64,000 nucleotides of DNA from Rhizobium hidalgonense (GCF_002914525.1 NZ_LODW01000043.1:62001-126000), one strand, 5' to 3'; positions 38,337-47,651 are shown, counted from the first letter of the stretch. The notes: a model not told the origin generated them from the sequence alone. Made by a program: numbers and translations.

Positions 38337-39104
38337 ATGGATCTGCAGCTCACTGGCAAAAAGGCATTGGTAACCGGCTCGACTCGGGGGATTGGGCTTG
38401 CCATCGCTGAGCGTCTTGCGTTGGAGGGAGCCGACGTCGCGATTTGTGCCCGCAGCGGCGACGCCGTTGATGACGTGGTCAAGGCACTAGAATGCAAGGG
38501 AGGCAAGGCCTGGGGCCGATCCGTCGACGTCAAAGACCCCGCCGCACTTCGGAGCTGGGTTGAAAACGCTGCGGCGGCGCTTGGCGGTGTCGACATTTTG
38601 GTGGCAAATGCCAGCGCCCTATCTTTCGGCCTGAGTATCGAGGCGTTCCAGTCGGCCTTCGACGTCGATCTGATCCACACTGTGACGGCAGTTGAGGCGG
38701 TTATGCCGTACCTTGAGCGATCACGGGCGGGGAGGATCGTCGCCATTGGCTCGATTGGGGGAGTGGAAGATTCAGAACTTAATGCTTACACAGAGGTGTC
38801 CTATGGCGCCATAAAGGCTGCGCTGCACTTTTACATCAAGTCGCTCGCCCGCACCGTCGCACCAAAGGGTATCCGAGCCAATGTCGTCAGCCCCGGTTCG
38901 ACGTTCTTTGACGGTGGTGCCTGGGATCAAGTCAAGAGCGAGCAACCCGAACATTTTCACAAAGCCGTTGCCATGATCCCGATGGGCCGCATGGCGAGGC
39001 CGGAGGAGATCGCCAACGTCGTCGCATTCGCGGCGAGCCCAGCGGCGAGCTATGTCACAGGCGCCAACCTGGTGGTTGACGGCGCCATCACGCGACGCAT
39101 CTAA
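38337..39104 (+). CDS. SDR-family oxidoreductase
   Basis: ATG with GAGGAG about nine bases upstream; 255 residues, the normal length of classical short-chain dehydrogenases. The Rossmann motif TGSTRGIG (13-20), NAS (91-93, in place of NNAG), the catalytic Ser139 in IGSIGG, and Tyr156-x3-Lys160 in SYGAIK are all present, as is the C-terminal YVTGANLVVDG. Arg in CARSGD after the second strand suggests NADP preference. The substrate cannot be told. The gene stands between a complete recombinase and a decayed recombinase end, so it is probably cargo gained by recombination. Confidence 0.92.
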   Translation: MDLQLTGKKALVTGSTRGIGLAIAERLALEGADVAICARSGDAVDDVVKALECKGGKAWGRSVDVKDPAALRSWVENAAAALGGVDILVANASALSFGLSIEAFQSAFDVDLIHTVTAVEAVMPYLERSRAGRIVAIGSIGGVEDSELNAYTEVSYGAIKAALHFYIKSLARTVAPKGIRANVVSPGSTFFDGGAWDQVKSEQPEHFHKAVAMIPMGRMARPEEIANVVAFAASPAASYVTGANLVVDGAITRRI

Positions 39105-39124
39105 GCTAAGTTTCGCGGCCCGCG

Positions 39125-39345
39125 ATCGATCCGCAGTCGGACAATGCGATGCTCGAGCAGCGGGCGGCGATGGCGGGGCTGGATACTGGGGAGTTTTCTG
39201 CGCACGGCATACGATCTGGGTACCTGACCGAGGCTGCGAACGCGGCATCCCGCTTCCTGAAGCTATAGAGCATCGCGCCACCGATCGGTCCAACAAGCAT
39301 CGAGCTAGTAGGACAACGCAACGCGCCGAAGCGGGCGGGCTGCTC
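39125..39345 (+). pseudogene. Decayed 3' end of a second tyrosine recombinase copy
   Basis: The sequence reads AAMAGLDTGEFSAHGIRSGYLTEAAN and then, in other frames, GIPLPEAIEH and a VQQASS-like remainder. It closely parallels the end of the recombinase at 37860-38051 at both DNA and protein level but has frameshifts and a stop. It keeps the His-x-x-Arg box and nothing upstream of it. Together with the intact copy it flanks the SDR gene in the same orientation, suggesting duplication or a past recombination event. Confidence 0.85.
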
Positions 39346-39429
39346 GAATGCTTTGAAGATCGCCGTCCATCGCAGATGGGCGACTTGCGATCGTTGCCGT
39401 CGTCACCGAACTGAAGACCGAGATTGCGG

Positions 39430-39604
39430 AGATCACAGAGGAGCCGGTCTATGAGAACTGCACGTCCATTTTCATCTTCATACGGCCGACGCATCAGACC
39501 AAGTCGTGCACTATCTTAAAGACATTGGTTATCCGCCAGATTCGGTGACGCTGCGAGGTCGCCAGCTAGTCGAGCGGATCGAGAAGGAGCTTGGATCCTT
39601 GTGA
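39430..39604 (+). pseudogene. Coding-like remnant of unknown origin
   Basis: Two frames carry protein-like stretches, ELKTEIAEITEEPVYEN and then, after a shift, VVHYLKDIGYPPDSVTLRGRQLVERI ending with a stop at 39602-39604. There is no start codon with a ribosome-binding site. It looks like the tail of a lost gene; no family is recognised. Confidence 0.35.
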
Positions 39605-40692
39605 GCCGCGAGCTCCCACGTCTGGTCGCCCTACCGTTCGGCGGGCTGCTCGGTTGATCGAGAAGCGTCAGCACAATCTCTTTGTCGCAATGGATATCCG
39701 GGGAAGGCTCGACGCCATCGTGCAATGTTACGAGGTAGGCGAGGGCGTGGCTCATCATGGTCCAAACACTCTCGTCGCTCGCGCCCAGGCAAAGACCGAT
39801 CTCAGCGGGTCATTCGCCGATCTAATTGTCAAGGATGTGATCAACGCAGAGTCGCTCGAGTTCTATATGACAAGAGTGGAGGGGCACGCTGCTCAGAAGG
39901 CGATCGCGGTCCTGTGTTATTTTTCCCTTCATCCGGAGAGGCACGGCATTGCGATGATCCTCGAAGAGATGTTTGAAGGGGAGCGCATCTGGGACATCTC
40001 AGCGGTACCGACACATCTTGTCCCGCCGATGGACGTAGCGTTCTACCTCACTCATCCGAGATTGGCTGGCACCGCAGCCATTATCACAGCCAAGGCGGCA
40101 GGGCGGGTCCTGAGGGAGCGAGGCAAGGCCTTATGCCTGGAGGCGAGCTCCGCAGACGGTATAGAGCAGTACCACGTAAGCCTCCACAGTGCGCTGCTCG
40201 CGTATCGCGGCGCGCTGGAAGTCTACCAAACGTTAAAGGACCTCGGCAGCGCGTCCCTTCGGTGCTTCAACGAAGCGGTCGAGGACTGCGCCTCCCTCCG
40301 GAACATGGGGAAGCCGCTCTGAGGGAGTTGGGCATCCGATATCTCGTTCCGCGATTTGCGACAGAACTGCTCGTTGCTGACGCTCTTCTCGCTGCGGGTC
40401 GGGTGACGGATGCCTGGCGCAGACGAGTGACTGCCATCACTGAACGCCTCGAGACCGGCTACGCAAATGCTGTTCATACAGTGACCGGAACTACCTGCAT
40501 TTCAGCTACGGGATCCTGGAGATGTACTGTCGTAGACTGGGGAGGGAGGCGGGTGCTGCGCGTTGGCAAACTGCGGCTTTCGCTTGGGCTGCTGGTTGCC
40601 TCTATATTCAGCCGTGGGGCATCCGCCGCGTGACGGTCTCGAAGGCTTCCGAGCATGCCGGAAAGACGTTCCGCTTATATAGACTTCGATAG
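39591..40692 (+). pseudogene. Decayed gene of unknown function with at least two frameshifts
   Basis: The first frame (to 40322) is protein-like from about IEKRQHNLFVAMD to ASLRCFNEAVEDC. The next frame continues with LRELGIRYLVPRFATELLVADALLAAGRVTDAWRR, and a third with LHFSYGILEMYCRRLGREAGAARWQTAAFAWAAG up to a stop at 40690. Each step fits a one-base deletion. The helical pattern with repeated Ala/Leu pairs resembles TPR-type segments. No family can be named, and no ribosome-binding site supports the first start. Confidence 0.5.
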
Positions 40693-40712
40693 TACATACT
40701 CTGGGATGGTGA

Positions 40713-40734
40713 AAAGTTCTCAGCTGAGAACTTT
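40713..40734. repeat. parS: parS-like palindrome, copy 1
   Basis: A perfect palindrome with core GTTCTCAGCTGAGAAC, flanked by AAA and TTT. The core fits the repABC centromere consensus GTT-N4-GC-N4-AAC, the site bound by RepB. The identical 22-bp site recurs 285 bp downstream, upstream of repA, which supports a partition-site role. Confidence 0.85.
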
Positions 40735-40997
40735 GCCGTAAAATCGCGAAGCGCGCGTGCTGCTTGCGTTCGCGGGCTGCAGACCGACAGAACTTCTTGT
40801 TGGGAAGAGTGCAGGCAATGGCCTCCGGCCTTTGATCGAGTTGCGATTCCTGCGACAGTCGCGTCTCGAAGGCGCGCGACGATTCTGCCCTCTCTGGCCG
40901 GTAGTGCGGAGTGCAGGGGCCTGGGATCGGTCAACCAAGGCCGTCAATGCGGAGAGGTTTCGCTTGCGGTGTCTGTAAGCTTGGAAGGCACGGGCAA

Positions 40998-41019
40998 AAA
41001 GTTCTCAGCTGAGAACTTT
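40998..41019. repeat. parS: parS-like palindrome, copy 2
   Basis: An exact copy of the 22-bp palindrome at 40713-40734. It lies about 285 bp before the repA start. Paired RepB sites near repA are usual in repABC plasmids. Confidence 0.85.
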
Positions 41020-41211
41020 CGCCTGAATGGTACCTCATCTACGGCAACGACGGCGCGTAGAAGGGCTAGAGAACGGGGTGGCCAAAGGCGCGAGATAGGG
41101 TCCTGCGGCATGAACAAACCCGTGCGCCGCCTGTCGAGTGAGGGGTTCTATTGGAGCGAGATCAAGCGTAAAATCCACCAGCGAGTCTAAGGGCCGTATC
41201 AAGCGGTTGCT

Positions 41212-41268
41212 GTTAACGTTTGATTAACCTAATTTTTCTTGACCGCCAAACAGACTCAGCGCAATTTA
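41212..41268 (+). promoter_or_regulatory. Candidate repABC promoter with an upstream inverted repeat
   Basis: TTGACC at 41239-41244 and CAATTT at 41262-41267 are spaced 17 bp apart, 35 bp before the repA ATG. Just upstream, GTTAA-CGTTTGA-TTAAC (41212-41228) is an inverted repeat that could serve as a RepA operator. RepA and RepB usually repress this promoter in related plasmids. Transcription was not tested. Confidence 0.45.
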
Positions 41269-41302
41269 CGCTCAATCGTCGATTTGAAGAGAATGAGCGT
41301 TT

Positions 41303-42523
41303 ATGATGCAGAGCAGCGCAAAACCACTATCGGTGCGTGACACGAGTGTCCGATCGCTTACGCGACTCGTGGAAGCCGATGCGGAACTTCTCAGTGCGCA
41401 GTTGCAGACATTGCGGGCACGCGCATTCCCACCCTCCGCACAGAAAGTGCTGCGCAAATTTATGGCTGGCGAGGCCGCCAAACTGATTGGCATCAGCGAT
41501 GCCTATTTGCGGCACCTTTCGCTAGAAGGCGTCATTCCTGAAGCAGAGAAAAACGGTGCTGGCCGGCGTCTCTATTCGCTCGAGCAAATTCACGAGATCC
41601 GCCGACATCTGGCGACATCCAAAAAGGGCTATTCCCCGGAACGCAAGGAAGGCGAAGCTCTGCAGGTTATTGCCGTAACCAACTTCAAGGGCGGTTCGGG
41701 CAAAACCACGACTGCGGCTCATTTAGCGCAGTATTTTGCGCTGCGGGGATATCGGACCCTTGCCGTCGATCTTGATCCACAGGCTTCGCTGTCTGCGTTG
41801 TTCGGCATCCAGCCTGAGTTTGACCTCGGCCCCAACGAAACGCTCTACGGAGCAATCCGTTACGACGATCAACAGGTGCCACTCAGTCAGATCATTCAGA
41901 AGACCTATTTCGCCGGTCTCGATATCGTCCCGGGCAACCTCGAACTCCAGGAGTTCGAGCACGATACCCCTCGTGTTCTTGCCGAACGTGGGCGCGCACA
42001 GGACCGCATGTTCTTTGCCCGCGTCGGCGGCGCGCTCCAGTCGGTGGAGGAAAACTATGATGTTGTCATCTTGGATTGCCCGCCGTCCCTCGGGTATCTC
42101 ACTCTCTCGGCCGTTTGCGCAGCGCGTAGCGTGCTTGTGACGATCCACCCCCAGATGCTCGACGTCGCCTCGATGTCGCAGTTCCTCCATATGACGGCCG
42201 GCCTGTTCGACGTCGTGGAAAGGGCAGGGGGCAATGCGGACTATGATTTCTTCCGGTATGTGGTCACGCGCTATGAGCCAAGCGACGGTCCCCAGGGGCA
42301 GATTGTTGGGCTGTTGAAAAGCCTGTTCGGCGAGAGAGTTCTGACAAACACGCTCCTGAAGTCGGCTGCGATCTCGGACGCAGGCCTGACGAAACAGACG
42401 CTTTACGAGGTCGGCAGGGAGAATTTCCACCGCTCAACCTATGACCGAGCAATGGAGGCACTCGACAATGTCAACGGTGAAATCGAAGACCTGGTCAAAG
42501 GCGCGTGGGGGAGACCCGTATGA
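41303..42523 (+). CDS. repA: Plasmid partition ATPase RepA
   Basis: The 406-residue ParA-type ATPase has an N-terminal HTH region (AAKLIGISDAYLRHLSLEG) and the deviant Walker A FKGGSGKTTTA (Lys134), followed by LAVDLDPQASLSALFG and VVILDCPPSLG. RepA powers plasmid segregation and represses its own operon. The start is the first of two consecutive ATG codons (41303 or 41306). The stop overlaps the repB ATG in ATGA. It is the first gene of the repABC unit, as expected for alpha-proteobacterial megaplasmids. Confidence 0.97.
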   Translation: MMQSSAKPLSVRDTSVRSLTRLVEADAELLSAQLQTLRARAFPPSAQKVLRKFMAGEAAKLIGISDAYLRHLSLEGVIPEAEKNGAGRRLYSLEQIHEIRRHLATSKKGYSPERKEGEALQVIAVTNFKGGSGKTTTAAHLAQYFALRGYRTLAVDLDPQASLSALFGIQPEFDLGPNETLYGAIRYDDQQVPLSQIIQKTYFAGLDIVPGNLELQEFEHDTPRVLAERGRAQDRMFFARVGGALQSVEENYDVVILDCPPSLGYLTLSAVCAARSVLVTIHPQMLDVASMSQFLHMTAGLFDVVERAGGNADYDFFRYVVTRYEPSDGPQGQIVGLLKSLFGERVLTNTLLKSAAISDAGLTKQTLYEVGRENFHRSTYDRAMEALDNVNGEIEDLVKGAWGRPV

Positions 42524-43518
42524 ACAAGCGACGTGACGCGATGCGTGACATGCTGGCGCCGATCACCGGTGGACCAGATGAAGTGCCTCGGCAGTTAAAG
42601 CCGGTAGTGCAGTCTGGCGCTCTGCGATCGATGAACGCTGCGTTCGAAAGCCTTACCCAGGACGCTGAGGCAGCGGAAGAGTTGCGTGCGCAGATCGCCG
42701 CCGGCGCGTCGATAGTCGAAATTGACCCGAGCGATATTGACGCCTCGTTCATCAAAGACCGCCTCGATGCCTTTGATACGGAGGATTTCGAGATCTTGCA
42801 GGAAAGCCTTGCATCGCATGGACAGATCTTGCCTGTGCTTGTCCGGCGCCATCCGCAGAAGCCCAGCACGTACCAGCTCGCTTTCGGCCACCGGCGCGTT
42901 GAGGCGCTGCGCAGACTGGGCATGAAGGTAAAGGCCGTCGTCAGGGACATGGGCGACGATGATCTGATCATCGCTCAAGGCAAAGAGAACCTCGAGCGAA
43001 AGGACCTCTCGTTCATCGAGCGAGCTTTGTTTGCTAAACGCCTTGAGGAACGCGGCATGAAGCGAGAGGTGATCCTCGCGGCGCTTTCGGTTCACAAAGG
43101 CAATTTGTCGACGATGATATCGCTGACGCGGCAGGTGCCGGAGGAATTGATCGTTGCGATCGGCGCCGCCCCGAAGATCGGCCGGCCGCGTTGGGAGCAG
43201 CTCGCGAACTACCTCGCTTCGAACGAAGCGTTTGATTGGCGAACGGTCATCAAAGACAACGGTTTCCGGTCACTGGGGAGCGATGAGCGCTTCGAACATG
43301 TCGCTGCGGCCGCAGCACCGCCGCGTTCCAGCCAAGCGAATTCTGTGACCGTATCGACCAGACAAGGCGAGCGTATCGCCGAGGTCGAGACCAATGCAAG
43401 AAAAACCAAGGTGACGATCAACGAGAAGATGGCGCCGAATTTCGCAGCCTTTCTCGTCGAGCAGTTGCCGGAAATCTATGAAAACTTCCGCGCTAAGCAA
43501 AATCGAAACGCGGACTGA
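42520..43518 (+). CDS. repB: Plasmid partition protein RepB
   Basis: ATG at 42520 overlaps the repA stop by ATGA, with GGGGGAG upstream; an in-frame GTG at 42505 is less likely. The 332-residue product is ParB-like: ILPVLVRRHP, YQLAFGHRRVEALRRLG, the GENLERKDLSFIERA-type box (here KENLERKDL), and an HTH with SVHKGNLSTMISL. RepB binds parS, here probably the two palindromes upstream of repA, and works with RepA in segregation. Confidence 0.97.
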   Translation: MNKRRDAMRDMLAPITGGPDEVPRQLKPVVQSGALRSMNAAFESLTQDAEAAEELRAQIAAGASIVEIDPSDIDASFIKDRLDAFDTEDFEILQESLASHGQILPVLVRRHPQKPSTYQLAFGHRRVEALRRLGMKVKAVVRDMGDDDLIIAQGKENLERKDLSFIERALFAKRLEERGMKREVILAALSVHKGNLSTMISLTRQVPEELIVAIGAAPKIGRPRWEQLANYLASNEAFDWRTVIKDNGFRSLGSDERFEHVAAAAAPPRSSQANSVTVSTRQGERIAEVETNARKTKVTINEKMAPNFAAFLVEQLPEIYENFRAKQNRNAD

Positions 43519-43545
43519 CAACACGAACCAGGAGCAAAGCGCAGC

Positions 43546-43601
43546 AAAAGAAAAAGGCCCCCAAACGACCAAGCCGTGGAAGCCTCTCTCGTATTCGTGA
43601 C
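43546..43601 (-). ncRNA. Counter-transcribed antisense RNA in the repB-repC gap (incompatibility RNA)
   Basis: On the minus strand, TTGACT (43636-43631) and GATTCT (43613-43608) are spaced 17 bp and predict a start near 43601. A stem formed by GGCTTCCACG and CGTTTGGGGGCC is followed by a T run at 43555-43551, an intrinsic terminator. The resulting RNA of about 55 nt matches the size and place of repABC ctRNAs, which pair with the repC leader and limit RepC synthesis, setting copy number and incompatibility. The call rests on these signals, not on expression data. Confidence 0.8.
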
Positions 43602-43695
43602 AGATCGAGAATCGCATTTCCCCGAATCACAGTCAAGAGTCTTTGGCATCGTTTTGGTGAGCGGATTTCTTTTGCCTGATGAAAGGTGAAAGAAA

Positions 43696-45000
43696 ATGGA
43701 GAGTGGACATGTGACGACGCCCTTTGGGCGGCGCTCGATGTCGCTTGGCATGCTCGCAAGCCAGATGACGGCGCGCGAGATAGAACCAGGTGCGTCGATC
43801 GACAAGTGGAAACTATATCGCTCGCTGTGCGAGGCGAGGCCGTTGCTCGGTATCACCGACCGGGCGCTTTCTGTTTTGAATGCGCTTCTCAGTTTTTATC
43901 CGCACAACGAACTGGCGGAAGATAACGGTCTGATCGTGTTCCCTTCCAATGCACAGCTGTCGCTGAGGGCACATGGCATGGCGGAGCAAACCATCCGTCG
44001 GCATCTCGCCGCGCTGATCGAAACCGGCCTTCTCGTGCGCAAGGATAGCGCCAATGGCAAGCGGTATGCACATAAGGGTCGCGGTGGAGAGATTTCCGAG
44101 GCTTTCGGATTTTCTCTCGCGCCCTTGCTGGCTCGCGCTGCGGAAATCGAGGGCCTGGCGGCCGAGGTGGTCACCGATCGACTGCGCCTTCAGCGCTTGC
44201 GCGAACGCCTGACCGTCTGCCGGCGCGATATCACCAAATTAATCGAGGCGGCCATCGAGGAGGGCGTGGATGGTGATTGGCAGGCTATGATCGCGATGTT
44301 GAAGTCCATTTTAGCGCGGTTGACCCGTCAGCCGAGCACCTCCCAGGTCGAGGACGTGCTCGATGAGCTCGACCTTCTCCGCCAGGAAATCCTCAACACA
44401 TTGGAACCGCAAATAAAAACCACAAAACAAAGCGCCAATGCCCATCAAAATGAGCGGCATATACAGAATTCAAATCCCGACTCTATCTCTGAACTTGAAC
44501 CCGGCTTCGAAGCGAAGCTGGGCGCAGAGGGAGCGGAAGACCACGATCGTCGTGCCGAGACGGCAGGAGCGGGGCGATCGGATCAGGCACAGCTTCGCGC
44601 TGCGGCCGTGACCGTGCCGTCCCTCGCGGCCGACATGAAAGCTCGGGCCGGTTTGAAGTCTTTCCCGCTCGGGCTCGTACTTCAGGCCTGCCCGCAAATC
44701 ATCGACTATGGCCCGGCGGGAGCTATTTCAAGCTGGCGGGATCTGATGAAAGCGGCGGTGGTCGTGCGAACGATGCTCGGCGTCAGCCCATCCGCATTTG
44801 AAGAGGCCTGCTCGATACTGGGGCCGGAGAACGCGGCAACTGTCGTCGCCTGCATCCTGGAAAAAGGTGGTCATGTGAGCTCGGCCGGAGGATATCTTCG
44901 CGACCTCACCCGCCGCGCAGAGAGGGACGAATTTGCCATTGGCCCGATGTTGATGGCGCTCGTGCGGTTGAACGGTCCGATGGCTCGCCGGACGGGATGA
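43696..45000 (+). CDS. repC: Replication initiator RepC
   Basis: The 434-residue protein begins at ATG with a GAAAGGTGAAAG leader. The N-terminus TTPFGRRSMSLGMLASQM and the block FPSNAQLSLRAHGMAEQTIRRHLAALIETGLLVRKDSANGKRYA (a winged-helix) are typical of RepC. A low-complexity, AT-richer linker separates it from the C-terminal domain. RepC starts replication and acts mainly on an origin inside its own gene. It is preceded by the antisense RNA region, where its translation is controlled. Confidence 0.97.
   Translation: MESGHVTTPFGRRSMSLGMLASQMTAREIEPGASIDKWKLYRSLCEARPLLGITDRALSVLNALLSFYPHNELAEDNGLIVFPSNAQLSLRAHGMAEQTIRRHLAALIETGLLVRKDSANGKRYAHKGRGGEISEAFGFSLAPLLARAAEIEGLAAEVVTDRLRLQRLRERLTVCRRDITKLIEAAIEEGVDGDWQAMIAMLKSILARLTRQPSTSQVEDVLDELDLLRQEILNTLEPQIKTTKQSANAHQNERHIQNSNPDSISELEPGFEAKLGAEGAEDHDRRAETAGAGRSDQAQLRAAAVTVPSLAADMKARAGLKSFPLGLVLQACPQIIDYGPAGAISSWRDLMKAAVVVRTMLGVSPSAFEEACSILGPENAATVVACILEKGGHVSSAGGYLRDLTRRAERDEFAIGPMLMALVRLNGPMARRTG
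44395..44500. other. oriV: Probable origin of replication within repC
   Basis: This stretch inside repC is clearly richer in A and T than its surroundings (AAATAAAAACCACAAAACAA and following). RepABC origins have been placed in such an AT-rich part of repC. The assignment is by position and composition only. Confidence 0.5.
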
Positions 45001-45173
45001 AACGCCCGTTGGCTTCGAAGGCGAGCCGATAGGTCCCCCGAGCGCAATGCCATGATCGCTGCAAGGCGGGGCCAAACGTCACGATCTTCAAGCATGGGTT
45101 TGATGCCGCCCAAGCTCGATGTTGACTCTTGCACTCGCCTGGCCGAAAAACGCCTGCAACGATACGAGGATCA

Positions 45174-45619
45174 ATGATGATCGAAGACGACGTCCCGACA
45201 CAATCGGATATCACCGAGACCAAAGCTGAGGTCGAGAAGACCAAGGTGACCCGGTCGAGCCCCAAGAAGGCCGCGACCGGCTTGCCAGCAGGGTCCAAGA
45301 GAGCGACAAGCCGAAGGTACGCGGCTTGAGCAACTCGGACAAGCTTGAGAAGATCAGGCAGATCGAGGCCGCTGTTGCTGGTGGGGCAACCCTGAAAGAT
45401 GCCGTGGGTGCGGTCTCGATATCCGACCAGACCTACTACACATGGAAGAAAGCCGTCGCTGCACCAACGTCTGGGACGTCGTCCAGCCCAGTTGCCGTTG
45501 ACGACGAGCTTGCCGAATTCATTCAGCTCGAGGAAGAAAATCGGCGGCTGCGCAAGCTCCTTGGCGAAAAACTCCGCGCCGAAAACGCAGAACTGCGCAA
45601 GCGGCTCGGGATCAACTAA
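45174..45619 (+). pseudogene. SyrB-like regulator, frameshifted
   Basis: The N-terminal Lys/Ala-rich part (from ATG 45174, GAGG upstream) runs in one frame to about GLPAGSKR. The rest, DKPKVRGLSNSDKLEKIRQIE...GATLKDAVGAVSISDQTYYTWKKA and a terminal coiled coil LEEENRRLRKLLGEKLRAENAELRKRLG, runs in the next frame from about 45303. A one-base deletion explains the split. The second part looks like the HTH and leucine-zipper-like end of rhizobial SyrB proteins, linked to repression of syrM. It could still be translated alone from the TTG near 45326. Confidence 0.75.
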
Positions 45620-45687
45620 GCAATATCCTTTGAGACGCTGGGCAGCAGGATTTACTGCGCTGCCGCTGTCGACGAAATTGATGAGAT

Positions 45688-46272
45688 ATGAAAACACCAC
45701 AACGCCCCTTCGTCGTCGAATACAAGGCGAACAGGCGGCAAACCCTCACGCGACCTTCTTCCATTTGGGGCAGCCTTGATCTGCGAGCCGTGGCCCGACA
45801 GGTCGAGGCCGACGGGATTTTGCCTGATACCGGACATTTAGTTGCGAGGCAGACAGTCGACGACCCAAAACCGGCTGAAACATCCGTCCCGTCGCTGGAT
45901 CTCCTTGCCGCACCCGAACATAATCCCCAGAAACCTCCTGCTGGCATCCTGCCCGACGGAATTGGCGTGGCGAAACAGGAGCTTTCGTCAGGGGCTGCAA
46001 CCGAGAAGCCTGTCGCGCCGGCTCCTCGGCATCGGCGCACTCCTGCTGCCTCGAAGCGGACCGCCGTTGCCTCTGTGCAGACTGAGCCTGCCTCGATCCC
46101 GGCGATGACACCTGTCGACGACCACCAGGCAAAGCTGCAACCAGACAGCCAGATGGATGACCTTAGTGCGCTCGACGCAGAAAACCGCCGCCTCAAGCGT
46201 CTTCTGCTTGCCAAGCTCCGTGACGAAAACCGGGCACTTCAGGCCATGTTGCGCCGGTTCGATACCGAATGA
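45688..46272 (+). CDS. SyrB-type C-terminal coiled-coil protein
   Basis: The 194-residue product has a long disordered Pro/Ala-rich middle and ends with ALDAENRRLKRLLLAKLRDENRALQAMLRRFD, the same Leu/Arg zipper plan as the adjacent SyrB-like gene. The N-terminal 60 residues include a WGSLDLRAVARQVEADG segment. It probably dimerises through the C-terminal coil. Its function is unknown; the family resemblance is limited to the end. The ribosome-binding site (GATGAGAT) is modest. Confidence 0.6.
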   Translation: MKTPQRPFVVEYKANRRQTLTRPSSIWGSLDLRAVARQVEADGILPDTGHLVARQTVDDPKPAETSVPSLDLLAAPEHNPQKPPAGILPDGIGVAKQELSSGAATEKPVAPAPRHRRTPAASKRTAVASVQTEPASIPAMTPVDDHQAKLQPDSQMDDLSALDAENRRLKRLLLAKLRDENRALQAMLRRFDTE

Positions 46273-46492
46273 TGCAGGCGCGGATGAAGGCAATTTCCTC
46301 GCCGTTCGAGTAGGTTCGTCGGAACGCCTCAGGCAGGCTCCTCAATGTCTCCTGTCATGAGACATCACATTCATCCGTGCATCGACCGTTCTTGCGGGCC
46401 CGCCACCGATCTGGTTAGAAGGTCCATACGGTCGTCGCCTTTGCCTTGAAGACGGAGGCGGATGGTCGCGTCGCCCGGGGTTTCTTCCGACC

Positions 46493-47203
46493 ATGTTTGA
46501 TCTTTTGCTGCTTTTCGTGGCCGGCTTCCTCGCCGGCAGTATGAACGCGCTGGCAGGTGGCGTTCCGTCCGTGATCGCGAACGCAACCAGTACCTTCGCT
46601 CTCTTTCCAGGAGGCGTGGCAAGCTCCTGGGTCTATCGCGACGGGGTCAGAGACGTCTGCGGTGTCGGGGTCAAGCCGATTGCAATTGCCACCGTGACAG
46701 GCGGTGTCACCGGTAGCGTCCTTTTGCTTTTGACGCCCACGACGACATTCGACGTCATGTTGCCCTGGCTCTTGCTCATCGCCACTTCCATGCTCATTCT
46801 CGGACCCAAGCTCGGCATTCGGCTGCAACGGGTTAAACGCTCGCAGACCGCGGTTGTCTTGCCGGTCCAGTTGCTGCTTGGCACCTATGGCGGTTATTTC
46901 GGCGGAGCGGTGGGACTGATGATGCTCGCCGCGTGGAGCCTGCTTGGCGGCGGTGATATCAAAAGTCTCAATCCGACCCGCATGGTCATGGTGACGGCGG
47001 CAAATGCGGTCGCCGTGATCGTCTTTGTGCTCGCCGGGGCGATCGCCTGGCAGCAATGCCTGCCGATGATCGCGGGTGCCTTGGCAGGTGGCTGGAGCGG
47101 AGCCCATCTCGGGCGCAGGCTGTCGGCGCCTACTGTCCGGGCTATCACCGTACTGGTTGCCGTCCTGACCACCGTCATTTTCTTCGCGAGAGCCTACCTC
47201 TAG
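46493..47203 (+). CDS. TauE/SafE-family sulfite exporter-like membrane protein with an internal deletion
   Basis: The 236-residue protein has the family opening LLLFVAGFLAGSMNALAGG and ANATSTFALFPG, with about seven membrane segments and the second-repeat motif GTYGGYFGGAVGLMMLA. Between AGG and VPSVIANATS the usual stretch of roughly 14 residues (GSFxTxPALxxxG) is missing in frame, removing part of the first transmembrane region. Members export sulfite or organosulfur anions. The deletion may impair function. No clear Shine-Dalgarno precedes the ATG. Confidence 0.82.
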   Translation: MFDLLLLFVAGFLAGSMNALAGGVPSVIANATSTFALFPGGVASSWVYRDGVRDVCGVGVKPIAIATVTGGVTGSVLLLLTPTTTFDVMLPWLLLIATSMLILGPKLGIRLQRVKRSQTAVVLPVQLLLGTYGGYFGGAVGLMMLAAWSLLGGGDIKSLNPTRMVMVTAANAVAVIVFVLAGAIAWQQCLPMIAGALAGGWSGAHLGRRLSAPTVRAITVLVAVLTTVIFFARAYL

Positions 47204-47651
47204 TCGGCCGAAGCCTGTCTCAGACGCGACTAAAATAATTGTGGGACCGCGTTTTCGATGCGTCGCAATCCGAAGCATCCGTGGTCGGCCGGAATACGAT
47301 CCTTCTCCAAGCAGGCAATTCAATGATCTCGCGGCAGAGACAGCGCATGCGTCGTTCACACGAGGCGCCAATTTCCAGAGAGTCCACCGCGGATCTCGGC
47401 AATCAGTCGCGTGCGTCACCTGTCGGCGCGGGCTCTCGGCACAGCGCAAGCCTGGCCGTGCCACTCTTGCCCCTGACGGGCTTTGATCCCTGACGCGGTG
47501 GCGCTTGCGCCTCTGCCGCCGCAAGGGAAGCTTCGCCGCGGACATAACCATTCCGATCCTGTTTGTAACCGCGCCCTTGCAGCGCCAGGCCTTCGCGCCG
47601 GGCAGAGCTGTGGCCCTCTCGTATCGAAAGGCCAGAAACAGGGAGAAGACA
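47204..47651. other. Intergenic leader before the Toprim gene
   Basis: About 450 bp. Several short frames are open on the plus strand, but none has a recognisable product or ribosome-binding site. The last 150 bp have the GC-rich, gene-proximal character common to the leaders in this plasmid region. No other signal was identified. Confidence 0.4.
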
